DNA of 6,924 nucleotides from Candidatus Pacebacteria bacterium UBA6188 (GTDB taxonomy: Bacteria; Patescibacteriota; Microgenomatia; UBA1400; PJMF01). A program made the translations under genes and the position numbers. Shown piece by piece: positions 1-6,650 of this stretch. The stretch lies in assembly GCA_002422765.1 (NCBI GenBank), contig DITI01000058.1:1-6924 (forward strand), in the 5' to 3' direction. Below the pieces are notes generated by a model. It saw nothing but the letters and a program-made list of their open reading frames with translations. It was not told where the DNA came from and did not search any database. The stretch's first letter is position 1. Each line of letters starts with the position of its first letter.

Positions 1-515
1 TAGGTGTCGCCATAAGCTCTGACCAAGTGATCTGAAGCAGCTTTAGAGGCAGAGTAGGGGCTATGAGGATCATAGGGTGTCTGCTCGTTAAATTTATCTT
101 CCGAATCAAGGGGCAGGGCTCCAAAGACCTCATCAGTTGAAATGTGATGGAAACGTTTAACTTTGTGGCGCAAGCTTGCGTCAAGTAAAACTTGAGTGCC
201 GATGACGTTGGTTTCCAAGAAAATAGCTGGCTCCATAATCGAACGATCAACGTGAGTTTCGGCTGCAAAATGCACAACTGTATCAACTTCAGCCATAATT
301 TGATCGATTAATTTGGCATCTCTAATATCACCCTGAACAAATTTATGATTACTGTTTCCTTCCAAGCCTTGCAGAGTGCTTAAGTTGCCAGCATAAGTTA
401 GTAAATCAAGGTTGATGATTTTGTCATTTGGATGCTTGCGAAGGTAGTGATAGACAAAATTTGAACCGATAAAACCAGCGCCGCCTGTGACCAAAATTGT
501 TTGTTTGTTTTGCAT
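1..515 (-). CDS. rmlB: dTDP-glucose 4,6-dehydratase, N-terminal half (runs off left edge)
   Basis: RmlB is a cytoplasmic, NAD-dependent short-chain dehydrogenase/reductase that converts dTDP-glucose to dTDP-4-keto-6-deoxyglucose, the second step toward dTDP-rhamnose and related deoxysugars. I translated the visible 171 codons from the reverse strand. They show the Rossmann motif TGGAGFIG (residues 10-17), LDLLTYAGN (36-44), the loop HFAAETHVDRSI (82-93), the catalytic triplet T127-D128-E129 in STDEVFG, and the catalytic pair Y154/K158 in YSASKAASDHL. These are diagnostic of RmlB rather than of a generic epimerase. The family is about 330-350 residues long, so roughly half the gene lies outside; nothing visible is broken. 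The ATG follows the TAA of the upstream small gene with one base between (TAATATG). No Shine-Dalgarno sequence precedes it, so translation probably depends on coupling to the upstream gene. The remaining rml genes may lie further left, which is inference. Confidence 0.96.
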   Translation of the reverse strand, partial: MQNKQTILVTGGAGFIGSNFVYHYLRKHPNDKIINLDLLTYAGNLSTLQGLEGNSNHKFVQGDIRDAKLIDQIMAEVDTVVHFAAETHVDRSIMEPAIFLETNVIGTQVLLDASLRHKVKRFHHISTDEVFGALPLDSEDKFNEQTPYDPHSPYSASKAASDHLVRAYGDT

Positions 516-516
516 A

Positions 517-705
517 TTAAAAATTAGTTTTTATTTCTACTTTTTCTTGTCTAATTTCCTCCAATTTATTTTCCAAAAATTTATTTCTTCTGCGCTCCAC
601 CTCTAGAGATGATTGGTAGAAGCCAGCCAAAAAAGCTAAAACCACAATGCTTGCAAACATTAAGCGAATCAAATTTTTAGTTGAAAATAGCCTGAATGTT
701 TTCAT
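517..705 (-). CDS. Small single-span membrane protein with coiled-coil tail, unknown function
   Basis: This is a 62-residue protein that I do not recognise as a named family. It has a short basic N-terminus (K2, R5, K10, R14), one hydrophobic span at about residues 15-30, and a highly charged tail. In the tail, positions 34, 41, 44, 48, 51, 55 and 58 fit a heptad a/d pattern, with L44, L48, I51 and I58 the clear hydrophobic positions. By the positive-inside rule the tail should be outside the cytoplasm. That layout resembles FtsL/DivIC-type septum proteins, but the protein is shorter and shape alone does not prove kinship. It could equally be a partner or stabiliser of the LCP protein. Its first codons overlap the end of the LCP gene by 29 nt in another frame, and its stop lies 1 nt before rmlB. 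Without it, about 160 nt between those genes would be empty in an otherwise gapless locus. A start at Met16 would avoid the overlap but would lose the basic N-terminus. No good Shine-Dalgarno is seen. Confidence 0.62.
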   Translation of the reverse strand: MKTFRLFSTKNLIRLMFASIVVLAFLAGFYQSSLEVERRRNKFLENKLEEIRQEKVEIKTNF

Positions 706-1786
706 AGAATTTATCTTGATCTTTAATTTTGTAAAGCCATTGTTGTTTGGTTTGCCACAATGGAGGGTTGTAAATTACTCCCTCTTGATCGGCTGGGTAA
801 ATTGATAGTTGATGTTTTTTAAAATTGAGTGCGCCAGTGGAATTTTTTTCCAAATAAGCAAGATAGCTACTAGCCAAAGGGTTTATTTCTTCTAGAGAAA
901 GATATTTAGCAAAACGATCTAAATAAAAACGATAGAGTTGACCTAGTTTTTCTGGACTACGAAGACTGAGGATTTTTTTAAATAAAGCTTCTAGAACTAA
1001 TTGTTGGCGCATGGCTCTGGCCTCATCAGTGCCTTCATCCCCTTCACTATAGCGACTACGCACGTATTCTAAGGCCTTTTGGGCATCCATCTCTTGTTGG
1101 CCAGCTGCAAAGCTAATTTCTTTATAAAGGATCTTGGGGTCGCTCACTTGGCTTACATCAACTCCAGGTACGGGAAAGGACGGGTCGCTGAAAGCGACTG
1201 GCACATCAATTTCTATGCCATCGACCAAGTCGATCAGTTCTCCCAGATCTTCAATGCTTAGAACCAAGCTTTGGTCTATCTTGAGCCCAGTCATTTGCTC
1301 CAAAACTTCTCTGGGGAATTTATCTGGTTCTTCTGGGTATTTTTCTTGACCATAAAAATATAAGGCATTAATTCTTGTTTGATAATCTTCATGATAAAGG
1401 TCTCTAGGTAGAGAGAGGGTTTTGATTTGACCATTTTGAAAGTCAAGTTGCACTAGCAAAATAGTGTCGGTTAACTCCGGATTACCTTCTCTGCCACTTA
1501 ATTTATCTGTTCCTAAGATCAAAAAATTATATTTTTGTGGGAGATCTTGCACTTGCTCGTAGTTTTGTTGTAATTGGTTGAGAAAATTTGTACTTGTCGT
1601 CAAAAATTCTTCTTTATCGACCCCCGCAGCTTGAGTAAAAGTCTTGATAAAACGATTGCTTAGAATGTTTAGATAAACGAATAAGGCGATGAAACTCAAA
1701 AATAACACCCCCAAGATCCAAAGGATTATCCTCAGGAAAAGCTTGGGCTTCTGGTATTCTAGGGTAACTAGTAAATCTGAGCTCAT
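677..1786 (-). CDS. LytR-CpsA-Psr (LCP) family glycan-attachment protein
   Basis: LCP enzymes are membrane-anchored phosphotransferases that move glycans from polyprenyl-pyrophosphate carriers onto peptidoglycan or other envelope acceptors, acting on the outer face of the membrane. The 369-residue product has a cytoplasmic N-terminus of about 17 residues and one membrane span (about 18-40). A linker of about 45 residues leads to the LCP domain (about 86-280). Visible family motifs are FLILGTD (88-94), R99, T106-D107-T108 (the SDT position), SLPRD (125-129), RIN (138-140), YVRSR (241-245) and the helix with R257 and R260 in EARAMRQQ. These arginines and aspartates normally bind the pyrophosphate and metal, and all appear present. 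A tail of about 90 residues follows. ATG at 1786 is the only plausible start: the in-frame stop lies just nine codons upstream, with no ATG, GTG or TTG between. It heads the minus-strand unit, with the small membrane protein and rmlB downstream. Older annotations call such proteins transcriptional regulators, which the membrane topology argues against. Confidence 0.93.
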   Translation of the reverse strand: MSSDLLVTLEYQKPKLFLRIILWILGVLFLSFIALFVYLNILSNRFIKTFTQAAGVDKEEFLTTSTNFLNQLQQNYEQVQDLPQKYNFLILGTDKLSGREGNPELTDTILLVQLDFQNGQIKTLSLPRDLYHEDYQTRINALYFYGQEKYPEEPDKFPREVLEQMTGLKIDQSLVLSIEDLGELIDLVDGIEIDVPVAFSDPSFPVPGVDVSQVSDPKILYKEISFAAGQQEMDAQKALEYVRSRYSEGDEGTDEARAMRQQLVLEALFKKILSLRSPEKLGQLYRFYLDRFAKYLSLEEINPLASSYLAYLEKNSTGALNFKKHQLSIYPADQEGVIYNPPLWQTKQQWLYKIKDQDKFYENIQAIFN

Positions 1787-1794
1787 TGATTTCG

Positions 1795-1823
1795 AGTATA
1801 TTGTAAAAGCCGCTTATTTTCAA
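1795..1823 (-). promoter_or_regulatory. Sigma70-type promoter for the LCP gene, nearly leaderless
   Basis: Read on the minus strand, TTGAAA (1823-1818) is followed after exactly 17 bp by TATACT (1800-1795). Each is a close match to the -35 and -10 consensus at optimal spacing. Transcription would be expected to start around 1790-1786, at or within a few bases of the ATG at 1786. This fits the absence of any Shine-Dalgarno before that gene. The site was found by eye and the start point is predicted, not measured. Confidence 0.7.
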
Positions 1824-1845
1824 AGAGAAAAAAGTCGCATAGAAT
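1817..1845 (+). promoter_or_regulatory. Weak candidate promoter for the flippase operon
   Basis: On the plus strand, TTTTCA (1817-1822) and TAGAAT (1840-1845) lie 17 bp apart. The -10 matches consensus at five of six positions, but the -35 at only four of six. If it is used, transcription would start near 1852, past the ATG at 1844, and the flippase would have to begin at the ATG at 1856. No better plus-strand pair was seen in the 57-bp divergent gap; a promoter inside the LCP gene remains possible. Confidence 0.27.
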
Positions 1846-3340
1846 GAAGGCTAATATGGTTGATCCGGAAATCGCTCTTGCTGCTGATGAGCTAAGTAGT
1901 GCAGAAATTGATAAAATCAAAAAGAAATCTGTACGAGGAGTTTTATCTTTTTTCTTGCGCACCCTGCTTTTACAAGGTATTGGCCTCACTTCAGCCTTTG
2001 TTCTGAGTGCTTTTTTTTCACCTGAAGATTTTGGGGTTTTTGGTATTGTGACTCAAATCATTGCTCTTTTGGTTTTTTTCTCTGATATTGGCTTGGCTGC
2101 CTCCTTAATTCAGAAGAAAGAAGAGCCGAGTGAAGATGATTTGAAAACTGCCTTTAGCGTGCAACTGATCCTGTCTTTATTGATCTTTCTTTTGGTTTAT
2201 TTTATTGTTAAGTTGGATTTTTTAAGCGGTAAAATTGGCTCAGATGGTAATTTGGTTTTACTAGCCTTAGCCATTTCTTTTCCTTTAGCTACTTTCAAAA
2301 CCATTCCTTCAATTATTTTAGAGCGTAAACTCGATTTCAATAAATTGATTTTGCCTCAGATTTTTGAGCAAATTGTTTTTCATGTGATTTTAATTGTTTT
2401 GGCTTGGAAAGGTTATGGCGTAAGTTCTTATTTTTACGCTATTTTATGTCGATCGGTAGTTGGTCTGTTGGTTATGCAGATTATTCAACCTTGGTTGCCG
2501 CGTCTAAAGATCACCAAGAAATCTCTCAAAGGCCTGTTAGGTTTTGGGGTGAAATTTCAAATCAATGATTTTTTGGCTCGCATTAAAGACCAATTGTATT
2601 TTTTGGCTCTAGGCGCTTTTTTACCACTTAAGGACTTTGGCTATTTGCAGTGGGCAAAAAATTGGTCTATGTATCCATATAATTTAACTGTACAAAATGT
2701 GATGGCCATCACATTTCCTACTTTTTCCAGATTACAATCACACAAAGATTTGTTGAAAAAAGCGATTGAAAAATCTATCTACTTTATTGCTTTGTTTATT
2801 TTTCCAATTTTAGTAGGTATGTCTATTTTCATTTATCCATTGACTGAATTGGTTGATAAATACAATAAATGGCAACCAGCGATTTTCAGTTTCGTTTTGT
2901 TTTCTTTGAGTGTAGGTTGGTCAGCCATTTCTACACCACTAATCAATAGCCTCAATGCCATTGGTAAGATTGATCAAACCCTGAAGCTAATGGTGTTTTG
3001 GACAGTTTTAACTTGGGTTTTAACTCCAATTTTGGTCTGGAAATTTGCTTTTAATGGTGTGGCAATTGCCGCTTTCTTAATTTCTTTTACCTCTATATTT
3101 TCAGTTTTTATGGCCAAGAAATATATTAATTTAGAAATTTTTAAAAACATTTGGCCTCAATTGCTGGCTGCTTTGGCGATGGCGCTTTTTGGAGTGGCTG
3201 GGCTAGAGTGGTGGGGCAAAAGCTATTGGCTTTTCTTTGCGGGAGGCCTAACGTCTTTCTTGGTTTATTTGCTAGTTTTCTTGTCCTTTTCCAAAGCAAG
3301 ATTTTGGCAAGAAATTAAGAGTCTCAGAAAAAATATATGA
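1844..3340 (+). CDS. Oligosaccharide flippase, MOP superfamily (Wzx/WzxC-like)
   Basis: This 498-residue polytopic inner-membrane protein (roughly 12-14 hydrophobic spans) is predicted to flip polyprenyl-pyrophosphate-linked oligosaccharides from the cytoplasmic to the outer face. After a charged cytoplasmic head (residues 1-32, including KIKKKSVRG) comes the usual first helix, then FSPEDFGVFGIV (58-69). Next is the FFSDIGLAASLIQKKE stretch and an EDDLKTAF segment, a pattern typical of the WzxC-type polysaccharide flippase group. The mid-protein GFGVKFQINDF segment and a following loop with Tyr-Leu-Gln-Trp-Ala are also family-like. Its length matches the family (about 420-510). It opens the plus-strand unit, diverging from the LCP gene across 57 bp. 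Its TGA stop overlaps the next ATG as ATGA, pointing to translational coupling with the first glycosyltransferase. ATG 1844 is the most upstream start, but ATG 1856 has the better ribosome binding site. The exact glycan cannot be read from sequence. A MATE-type drug exporter is unlikely given the motifs and neighbours. Confidence 0.9.
   Translation: MKANMVDPEIALAADELSSAEIDKIKKKSVRGVLSFFLRTLLLQGIGLTSAFVLSAFFSPEDFGVFGIVTQIIALLVFFSDIGLAASLIQKKEEPSEDDLKTAFSVQLILSLLIFLLVYFIVKLDFLSGKIGSDGNLVLLALAISFPLATFKTIPSIILERKLDFNKLILPQIFEQIVFHVILIVLAWKGYGVSSYFYAILCRSVVGLLVMQIIQPWLPRLKITKKSLKGLLGFGVKFQINDFLARIKDQLYFLALGAFLPLKDFGYLQWAKNWSMYPYNLTVQNVMAITFPTFSRLQSHKDLLKKAIEKSIYFIALFIFPILVGMSIFIYPLTELVDKYNKWQPAIFSFVLFSLSVGWSAISTPLINSLNAIGKIDQTLKLMVFWTVLTWVLTPILVWKFAFNGVAIAAFLISFTSIFSVFMAKKYINLEIFKNIWPQLLAALAMALFGVAGLEWWGKSYWLFFAGGLTSFLVYLLVFLSFSKARFWQEIKSLRKNI
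1846..1850 (+). promoter_or_regulatory. Possible Shine-Dalgarno (GAAGG) for an internal flippase start at 1856
   Basis: GAAGG lies five bases before the second in-frame ATG (1856), whereas the first ATG (1844) has no recognisable ribosome binding site. This supports a start that gives a protein four residues shorter (beginning MVDPEI). The difference is small and does not affect function prediction. Confidence 0.4.
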
Positions 3341-5043
3341 AGAAACTTCTTTGGCTTGTGGCTTTAACTTTTCTCTTGGCTTTGGCAGTTTTTACCAGAT
3401 TTTATAAATTGTCTCAGGCACCAGCTACTTTGATCGTTGATGAGGCACACTATGCCTATATTTCCTATTCTTTGCTTAAAACTGGCAAAGATGAACATGG
3501 GATGAGATACCCCGTGGTTTTTAAAGGCTTTGGGGATTATAAGTTGCCAGCTCAAGCCTATGCTTTATTGCCCTTTGTAAATTTTTTTGGGTTAAATAAT
3601 TTAAGTGCAAGGTTGCCAGCAGCCCTTAGTGGCATCTTATTAATAGTAGTTATTTATTTGCTTTTCCTAGAATGGAACTTTAGTAAAAGAGCGGCTTTTT
3701 TGGCTGCCTTGCTGACTTTAATTTCCCCTTGGACTTTTATTTTAAGCCGTTTTGCTTATGAAGCCAATTTAGGATTGCTGTTTTTTAGCACAGCTTTGCT
3801 ATTTATCTTTAAAGCTTATAAAAATCATCGTTTACTTTTTTTCTTATTAGGCGCTTTATTTTTGGCTTTGAGTGTTTATTCTTACGTGATTTATAAATTG
3901 TTGGCAATTTTCTTTCTTATCTTTTTTGCCGTCTATTTTTTCTTTTTTGTTAAAGAAACTAGAGTTAAAGTGCTCTTGTTTGTTTTGTTCTTTTCTTTGT
4001 TAATTGCACCCTTTTTCTTTGGTCAGGCTGCCAATTCTAATTTAGCTAGGTTTAAACAGGTTGGAGTTTTTAGCAACGAACAATTAGTAGCTCAAGTTAA
4101 TGAAGATCGACACTTTTGTTTGCAAAATTATCCAAAACTTGTTTGTTATGCCATTTTTAATAAGCCAGTGGTCTATTCCAAAGAGCTGACTAACGAGTTT
4201 ATCAAAACCTATTCTCCAGAATATCTTTTCATTAGAGGTGATGAAAATTTGACTTATATGAATGTTGACGACACTGGTTTGTTTGCAGGGTTTTTATTGC
4301 CTCTTTATTTATTGGGCGTGGCAGTTTTTGTGCAAAAACTTTTTAGCAAAAGTAAAAAATCAAAATTTTTCTTAGTTTTTCTTTTGAGTGGTCTCTTGCT
4401 AGTGCCGGTTCCAGGAATTTTATCTGGGGTGCAGAAGGTAAGGATTTCAGCTTTATTTATTTTTATTTTGCCAATTTTAATAATGGCCTATGAATTTTTA
4501 CGGGATAAGTTGGCCAAAAAACAATACTATTTAGATTTATTACTTTTGTTTTTGAGTTTGCTATTTTTGTTGGTTTATTTTGTTAATTTCATCAGTGTTC
4601 ACTCCAGCAAAAAAGATTTTCACTACGACTCCTTCGTAAAAGGCATTTTTGCTTTTACAAGCGATTACTTACAAAAAAATGAAGTTGACGAGGTAGTGAT
4701 TCAAAATTTTTTCTCTGATCCACTAATGTATTACGCATATTATCAAGAAATTGAACCCAGCGTTTACCAGCAAGAGATCATCTTGGACACCAGTGAAGGC
4801 TCTGGTTTTCAGCACGCCCTAGCTTTAGGAAAGTATCGAGTGGCCAAAAATGAAGAACCTCACGCGCTGGCCTGCGCCGCTCATCAAACGAAACGTAAGG
4901 TTATTTATGTCGACAATAATTGGTCGAGTAAGCAACATATTTTAGCTCGCATCAAATCCAATTCTGGTGCTTTGACCTATGCTTTTATTATTGACCTGAG
5001 TTCTTTTGGTGCAGAATTAGCGAGGACTGTCAAATGCAACTAA
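3337..5043 (+). CDS. GT-C glycosyltransferase 1, PMT/ArnT type (GT39/GT83-like)
   Basis: This is a 568-residue polytopic membrane enzyme expected to transfer a sugar from a polyprenyl-phosphate donor to a lipid, glycan or protein acceptor on the outer face. After the first membrane helix (about 4-20) the first external loop carries D35-E36, the position of the catalytic acidic pair in PMT-like enzymes, followed by GFGDYKLP (64-71) and RLPAALSG (92-99). Further landmarks are SPW (130-132), SRFAYE (137-142), SVYSYVIYK (179-187), YLFIRGDEN (296-304) and VRISA near 368. A soluble C-terminal region of about 140 residues includes DPLMYYAYY. The gene has no clear Shine-Dalgarno and starts within the flippase stop (ATGA), so it is probably translated by coupling. 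Unlike the second paralog it has C261 and C270 in the loop before the GD motif, plus C513 and C567 in the C-terminal region, which could form disulfides outside the membrane. Donor sugar and acceptor are unknown. Confidence 0.87.
   Translation: MKKLLWLVALTFLLALAVFTRFYKLSQAPATLIVDEAHYAYISYSLLKTGKDEHGMRYPVVFKGFGDYKLPAQAYALLPFVNFFGLNNLSARLPAALSGILLIVVIYLLFLEWNFSKRAAFLAALLTLISPWTFILSRFAYEANLGLLFFSTALLFIFKAYKNHRLLFFLLGALFLALSVYSYVIYKLLAIFFLIFFAVYFFFFVKETRVKVLLFVLFFSLLIAPFFFGQAANSNLARFKQVGVFSNEQLVAQVNEDRHFCLQNYPKLVCYAIFNKPVVYSKELTNEFIKTYSPEYLFIRGDENLTYMNVDDTGLFAGFLLPLYLLGVAVFVQKLFSKSKKSKFFLVFLLSGLLLVPVPGILSGVQKVRISALFIFILPILIMAYEFLRDKLAKKQYYLDLLLLFLSLLFLLVYFVNFISVHSSKKDFHYDSFVKGIFAFTSDYLQKNEVDEVVIQNFFSDPLMYYAYYQEIEPSVYQQEIILDTSEGSGFQHALALGKYRVAKNEEPHALACAAHQTKRKVIYVDNNWSSKQHILARIKSNSGALTYAFIIDLSSFGAELARTVKCN
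5022..5026 (+). promoter_or_regulatory. Shine-Dalgarno GAGGA for glycosyltransferase 2
   Basis: GAGGA lies seven bases before the ATG at 5034 and inside the last codons of glycosyltransferase 1. It fixes the start that gives a 10-nt overlap between the two genes, and is the best ribosome binding site in the window. Confidence 0.7.
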
Positions 5044-6650
5044 ACAAAAAGCGTAATTACTTATCTCTTGCTTTTCTTGTTTTTATTTTATTTTTAATTC
5101 TTTTAACTCGCTTTGCTTATCTCCAGCTTTCTCCACCCAGTCCCTACTGGGAAGAAGTTGCTTTGGGTTACGACGCCTACAGTATCGCAGAAACTCTAAG
5201 AGATCATCATGGTCATTTTTTGCCTTTAGTAGCCTTTGAATCCTTTGGTGATTTTAAACCTAGCTTGTATTTTTATGTTCTAGCTCCTTTTGTTAAAATT
5301 TTGGGCTTGAATGTTTTAGCGGTGCGTTTGCCTACAATTTTGGCTTCAATCTTGTTGATTTTTGGAGTGGCTGTCTTGGCAAAAACCCTAGCTTTAAATT
5401 TTTACTACAAAAACCAGTCAAAATTGGCAAATTATATTTTTTATTTAGCTCTGTTTTTGAGCACTATTTCCCCGTGGCTACTTAGTTTTTCTCGTTCTGC
5501 TTGGGAAAGCACTTTAGCCACCACCCTAGTAGTTTGGGGAGTTAATTTTTGGCTTTTCTTTGTTGTTAAAAATCAGACTAAGTGGGCTGTTTTTTCAACT
5601 TTCTTATTGTCTTTGTCAACTTATGCTTATCATGCCAATAGGGTTAGCGTGCCTTTATTTGCTCTTTGTTTGATCTTTTTTTATTGGCGACAAAATAAAG
5701 TCAATTTAAACTATAAAGCCTTGTTAATCTCTGGTCTAAGCGCTCTGATAATTTTTACTCCCGTAGCTCTATCTTTATTTGGCCAATCAGGACAGCAGAG
5801 AATCGCTGAAACTAGTATTTTTAATGATTTGTCTATCATTGAAGCAAGCAATGAGCAAATCGCCTCGCATGGTAAAACTTTTTGGTCTAGGCTTATTTAT
5901 CATCGTTATGTTTTTTTTACCAGAGAAGTTGTGCTTAATTTTGCCAGTCATTTTAGTTTTAGCTATTTATTTGTGAGTGGCGATGGCAACCCTAGACACA
6001 GTATTCAAAGTTTTGGTGAGTTTTATTATCTAGATTTAATTTTCTTTATCTTTGCTTTGTTTTTCTTGTTTAGCAAAAGAAATTTGATCAACTTACTTTT
6101 ACTTGCCTATCTCATGATTATGATTCTTCCAGCTGCTTTCACCAAAGCAGTGCCTCACGCTCTCAGAACTTTATCGGCTTGGCCAGTTTTTATGGTTTTT
6201 CTAACTTTTGGAATCTGGCAAATGTTAAATTTGTTCAAAAACATTAAGACAAGGAAGTTTCTAACCATAGGAATTGTTTTGCTTTATTCTTTTTTCTTTG
6301 CGAATTTTTTCAAACAATTAATTTTTGTCTATCCAAATCAATACAAGCAAGAATGGCAGTTTGGTTACGAGGCTATGGTTAAAGAAGTTGCGAGAGTGCA
6401 AAACAACTACCAAAAAGTTTACATTAGTAGAGAGCAGGGTAGACCAGCTATGTACTACTTTTTTTACAATCAAATTGATCCTAAAATTGTCCAAGACTTT
6501 GCTCAACATGCCAAAAAAGATCAGGGAGAATTTTTAAACTTTGCTAATTTAGAGTTTGTAGATAAATTTGATCAATTAGACAGTCAAAAAAACAGCTTGT
6601 TGGTTCGTTTAAAAGAAGACAAAACTTGGGAGTTTTATGAAGTTAAATAA
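5034..6650 (+). CDS. GT-C glycosyltransferase 2, PMT/ArnT type with EE in place of DE
   Basis: This 538-residue polytopic membrane protein is paralogous to its neighbours on both sides. After a basic head and first helix (about 9-25), the first external loop reads YWEEVALGYDAY. E40-E41 occupies the place where the neighbours have Asp-Glu. The second signature is SFGDFKPS (70-77) where the others have GDYKLP, followed by RLPTILAS (98-105). Conserved later landmarks are SPW (146-148), SRSAWE (153-158), STYAYHANRV, YLFVSGDGNPRH (311-322) and PHALR (374-378). The soluble C-terminal region contains EWQFGYEAM, RPAMYYFFY and NQIDPK. Full family length and intact motifs argue against a decayed copy; the changed signatures suggest a distinct subgroup with a different donor or acceptor. 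It overlaps the preceding gene by 10 nt and the next by 14 nt. Predicted role: transfer of a polyprenyl-phosphate-linked sugar on the outer membrane face; the substrate is unknown. Confidence 0.86.
   Translation: MQLNKKRNYLSLAFLVFILFLILLTRFAYLQLSPPSPYWEEVALGYDAYSIAETLRDHHGHFLPLVAFESFGDFKPSLYFYVLAPFVKILGLNVLAVRLPTILASILLIFGVAVLAKTLALNFYYKNQSKLANYIFYLALFLSTISPWLLSFSRSAWESTLATTLVVWGVNFWLFFVVKNQTKWAVFSTFLLSLSTYAYHANRVSVPLFALCLIFFYWRQNKVNLNYKALLISGLSALIIFTPVALSLFGQSGQQRIAETSIFNDLSIIEASNEQIASHGKTFWSRLIYHRYVFFTREVVLNFASHFSFSYLFVSGDGNPRHSIQSFGEFYYLDLIFFIFALFFLFSKRNLINLLLLAYLMIMILPAAFTKAVPHALRTLSAWPVFMVFLTFGIWQMLNLFKNIKTRKFLTIGIVLLYSFFFANFFKQLIFVYPNQYKQEWQFGYEAMVKEVARVQNNYQKVYISREQGRPAMYYFFYNQIDPKIVQDFAQHAKKDQGEFLNFANLEFVDKFDQLDSQKNSLLVRLKEDKTWEFYEVK
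6628..6632 (+). promoter_or_regulatory. Shine-Dalgarno GGGAG for glycosyltransferase 3
   Basis: GGGAG lies four bases before the ATG at 6637, inside the end of glycosyltransferase 2. Spacing is slightly short, but the site supports a start with a 14-nt overlap. Confidence 0.5.

Noticed and set aside
516..560. Possible separate promoter for rmlB within the end of the small gene
   Set aside because: A TAGACA-like -35 can be found on the minus strand, but no decent -10 lies 16-18 bp downstream. Transcription from the LCP promoter is the simpler explanation.
1817..1831. Short inverted repeat TTTTC/GAAAA in the divergent gap
   Set aside because: Five A/T-rich pairs around a five-base loop are expected by chance in AT-rich DNA; this is too weak for a terminator or operator claim.
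1783..1989. A 68-codon open frame on the minus strand covering the divergent gap and the flippase start
   Set aside because: It lies antisense to the flippase, would read through the LCP promoter, has no ribosome binding site and its product shows no family features.
2011..2018. Run of eight T residues that could look like a terminator tail
   Set aside because: It lies inside the flippase coding sequence with no GC-rich hairpin before it. Many T runs in the plus-strand genes simply encode Phe- and Leu-rich membrane helices.
3337..3340. Recoded TGA (as in some CPR lineages where TGA encodes Gly)
   Set aside because: TGA ends the flippase exactly at an ATGA junction with the next gene, and no gene has an in-frame TGA, so the standard code explains everything.
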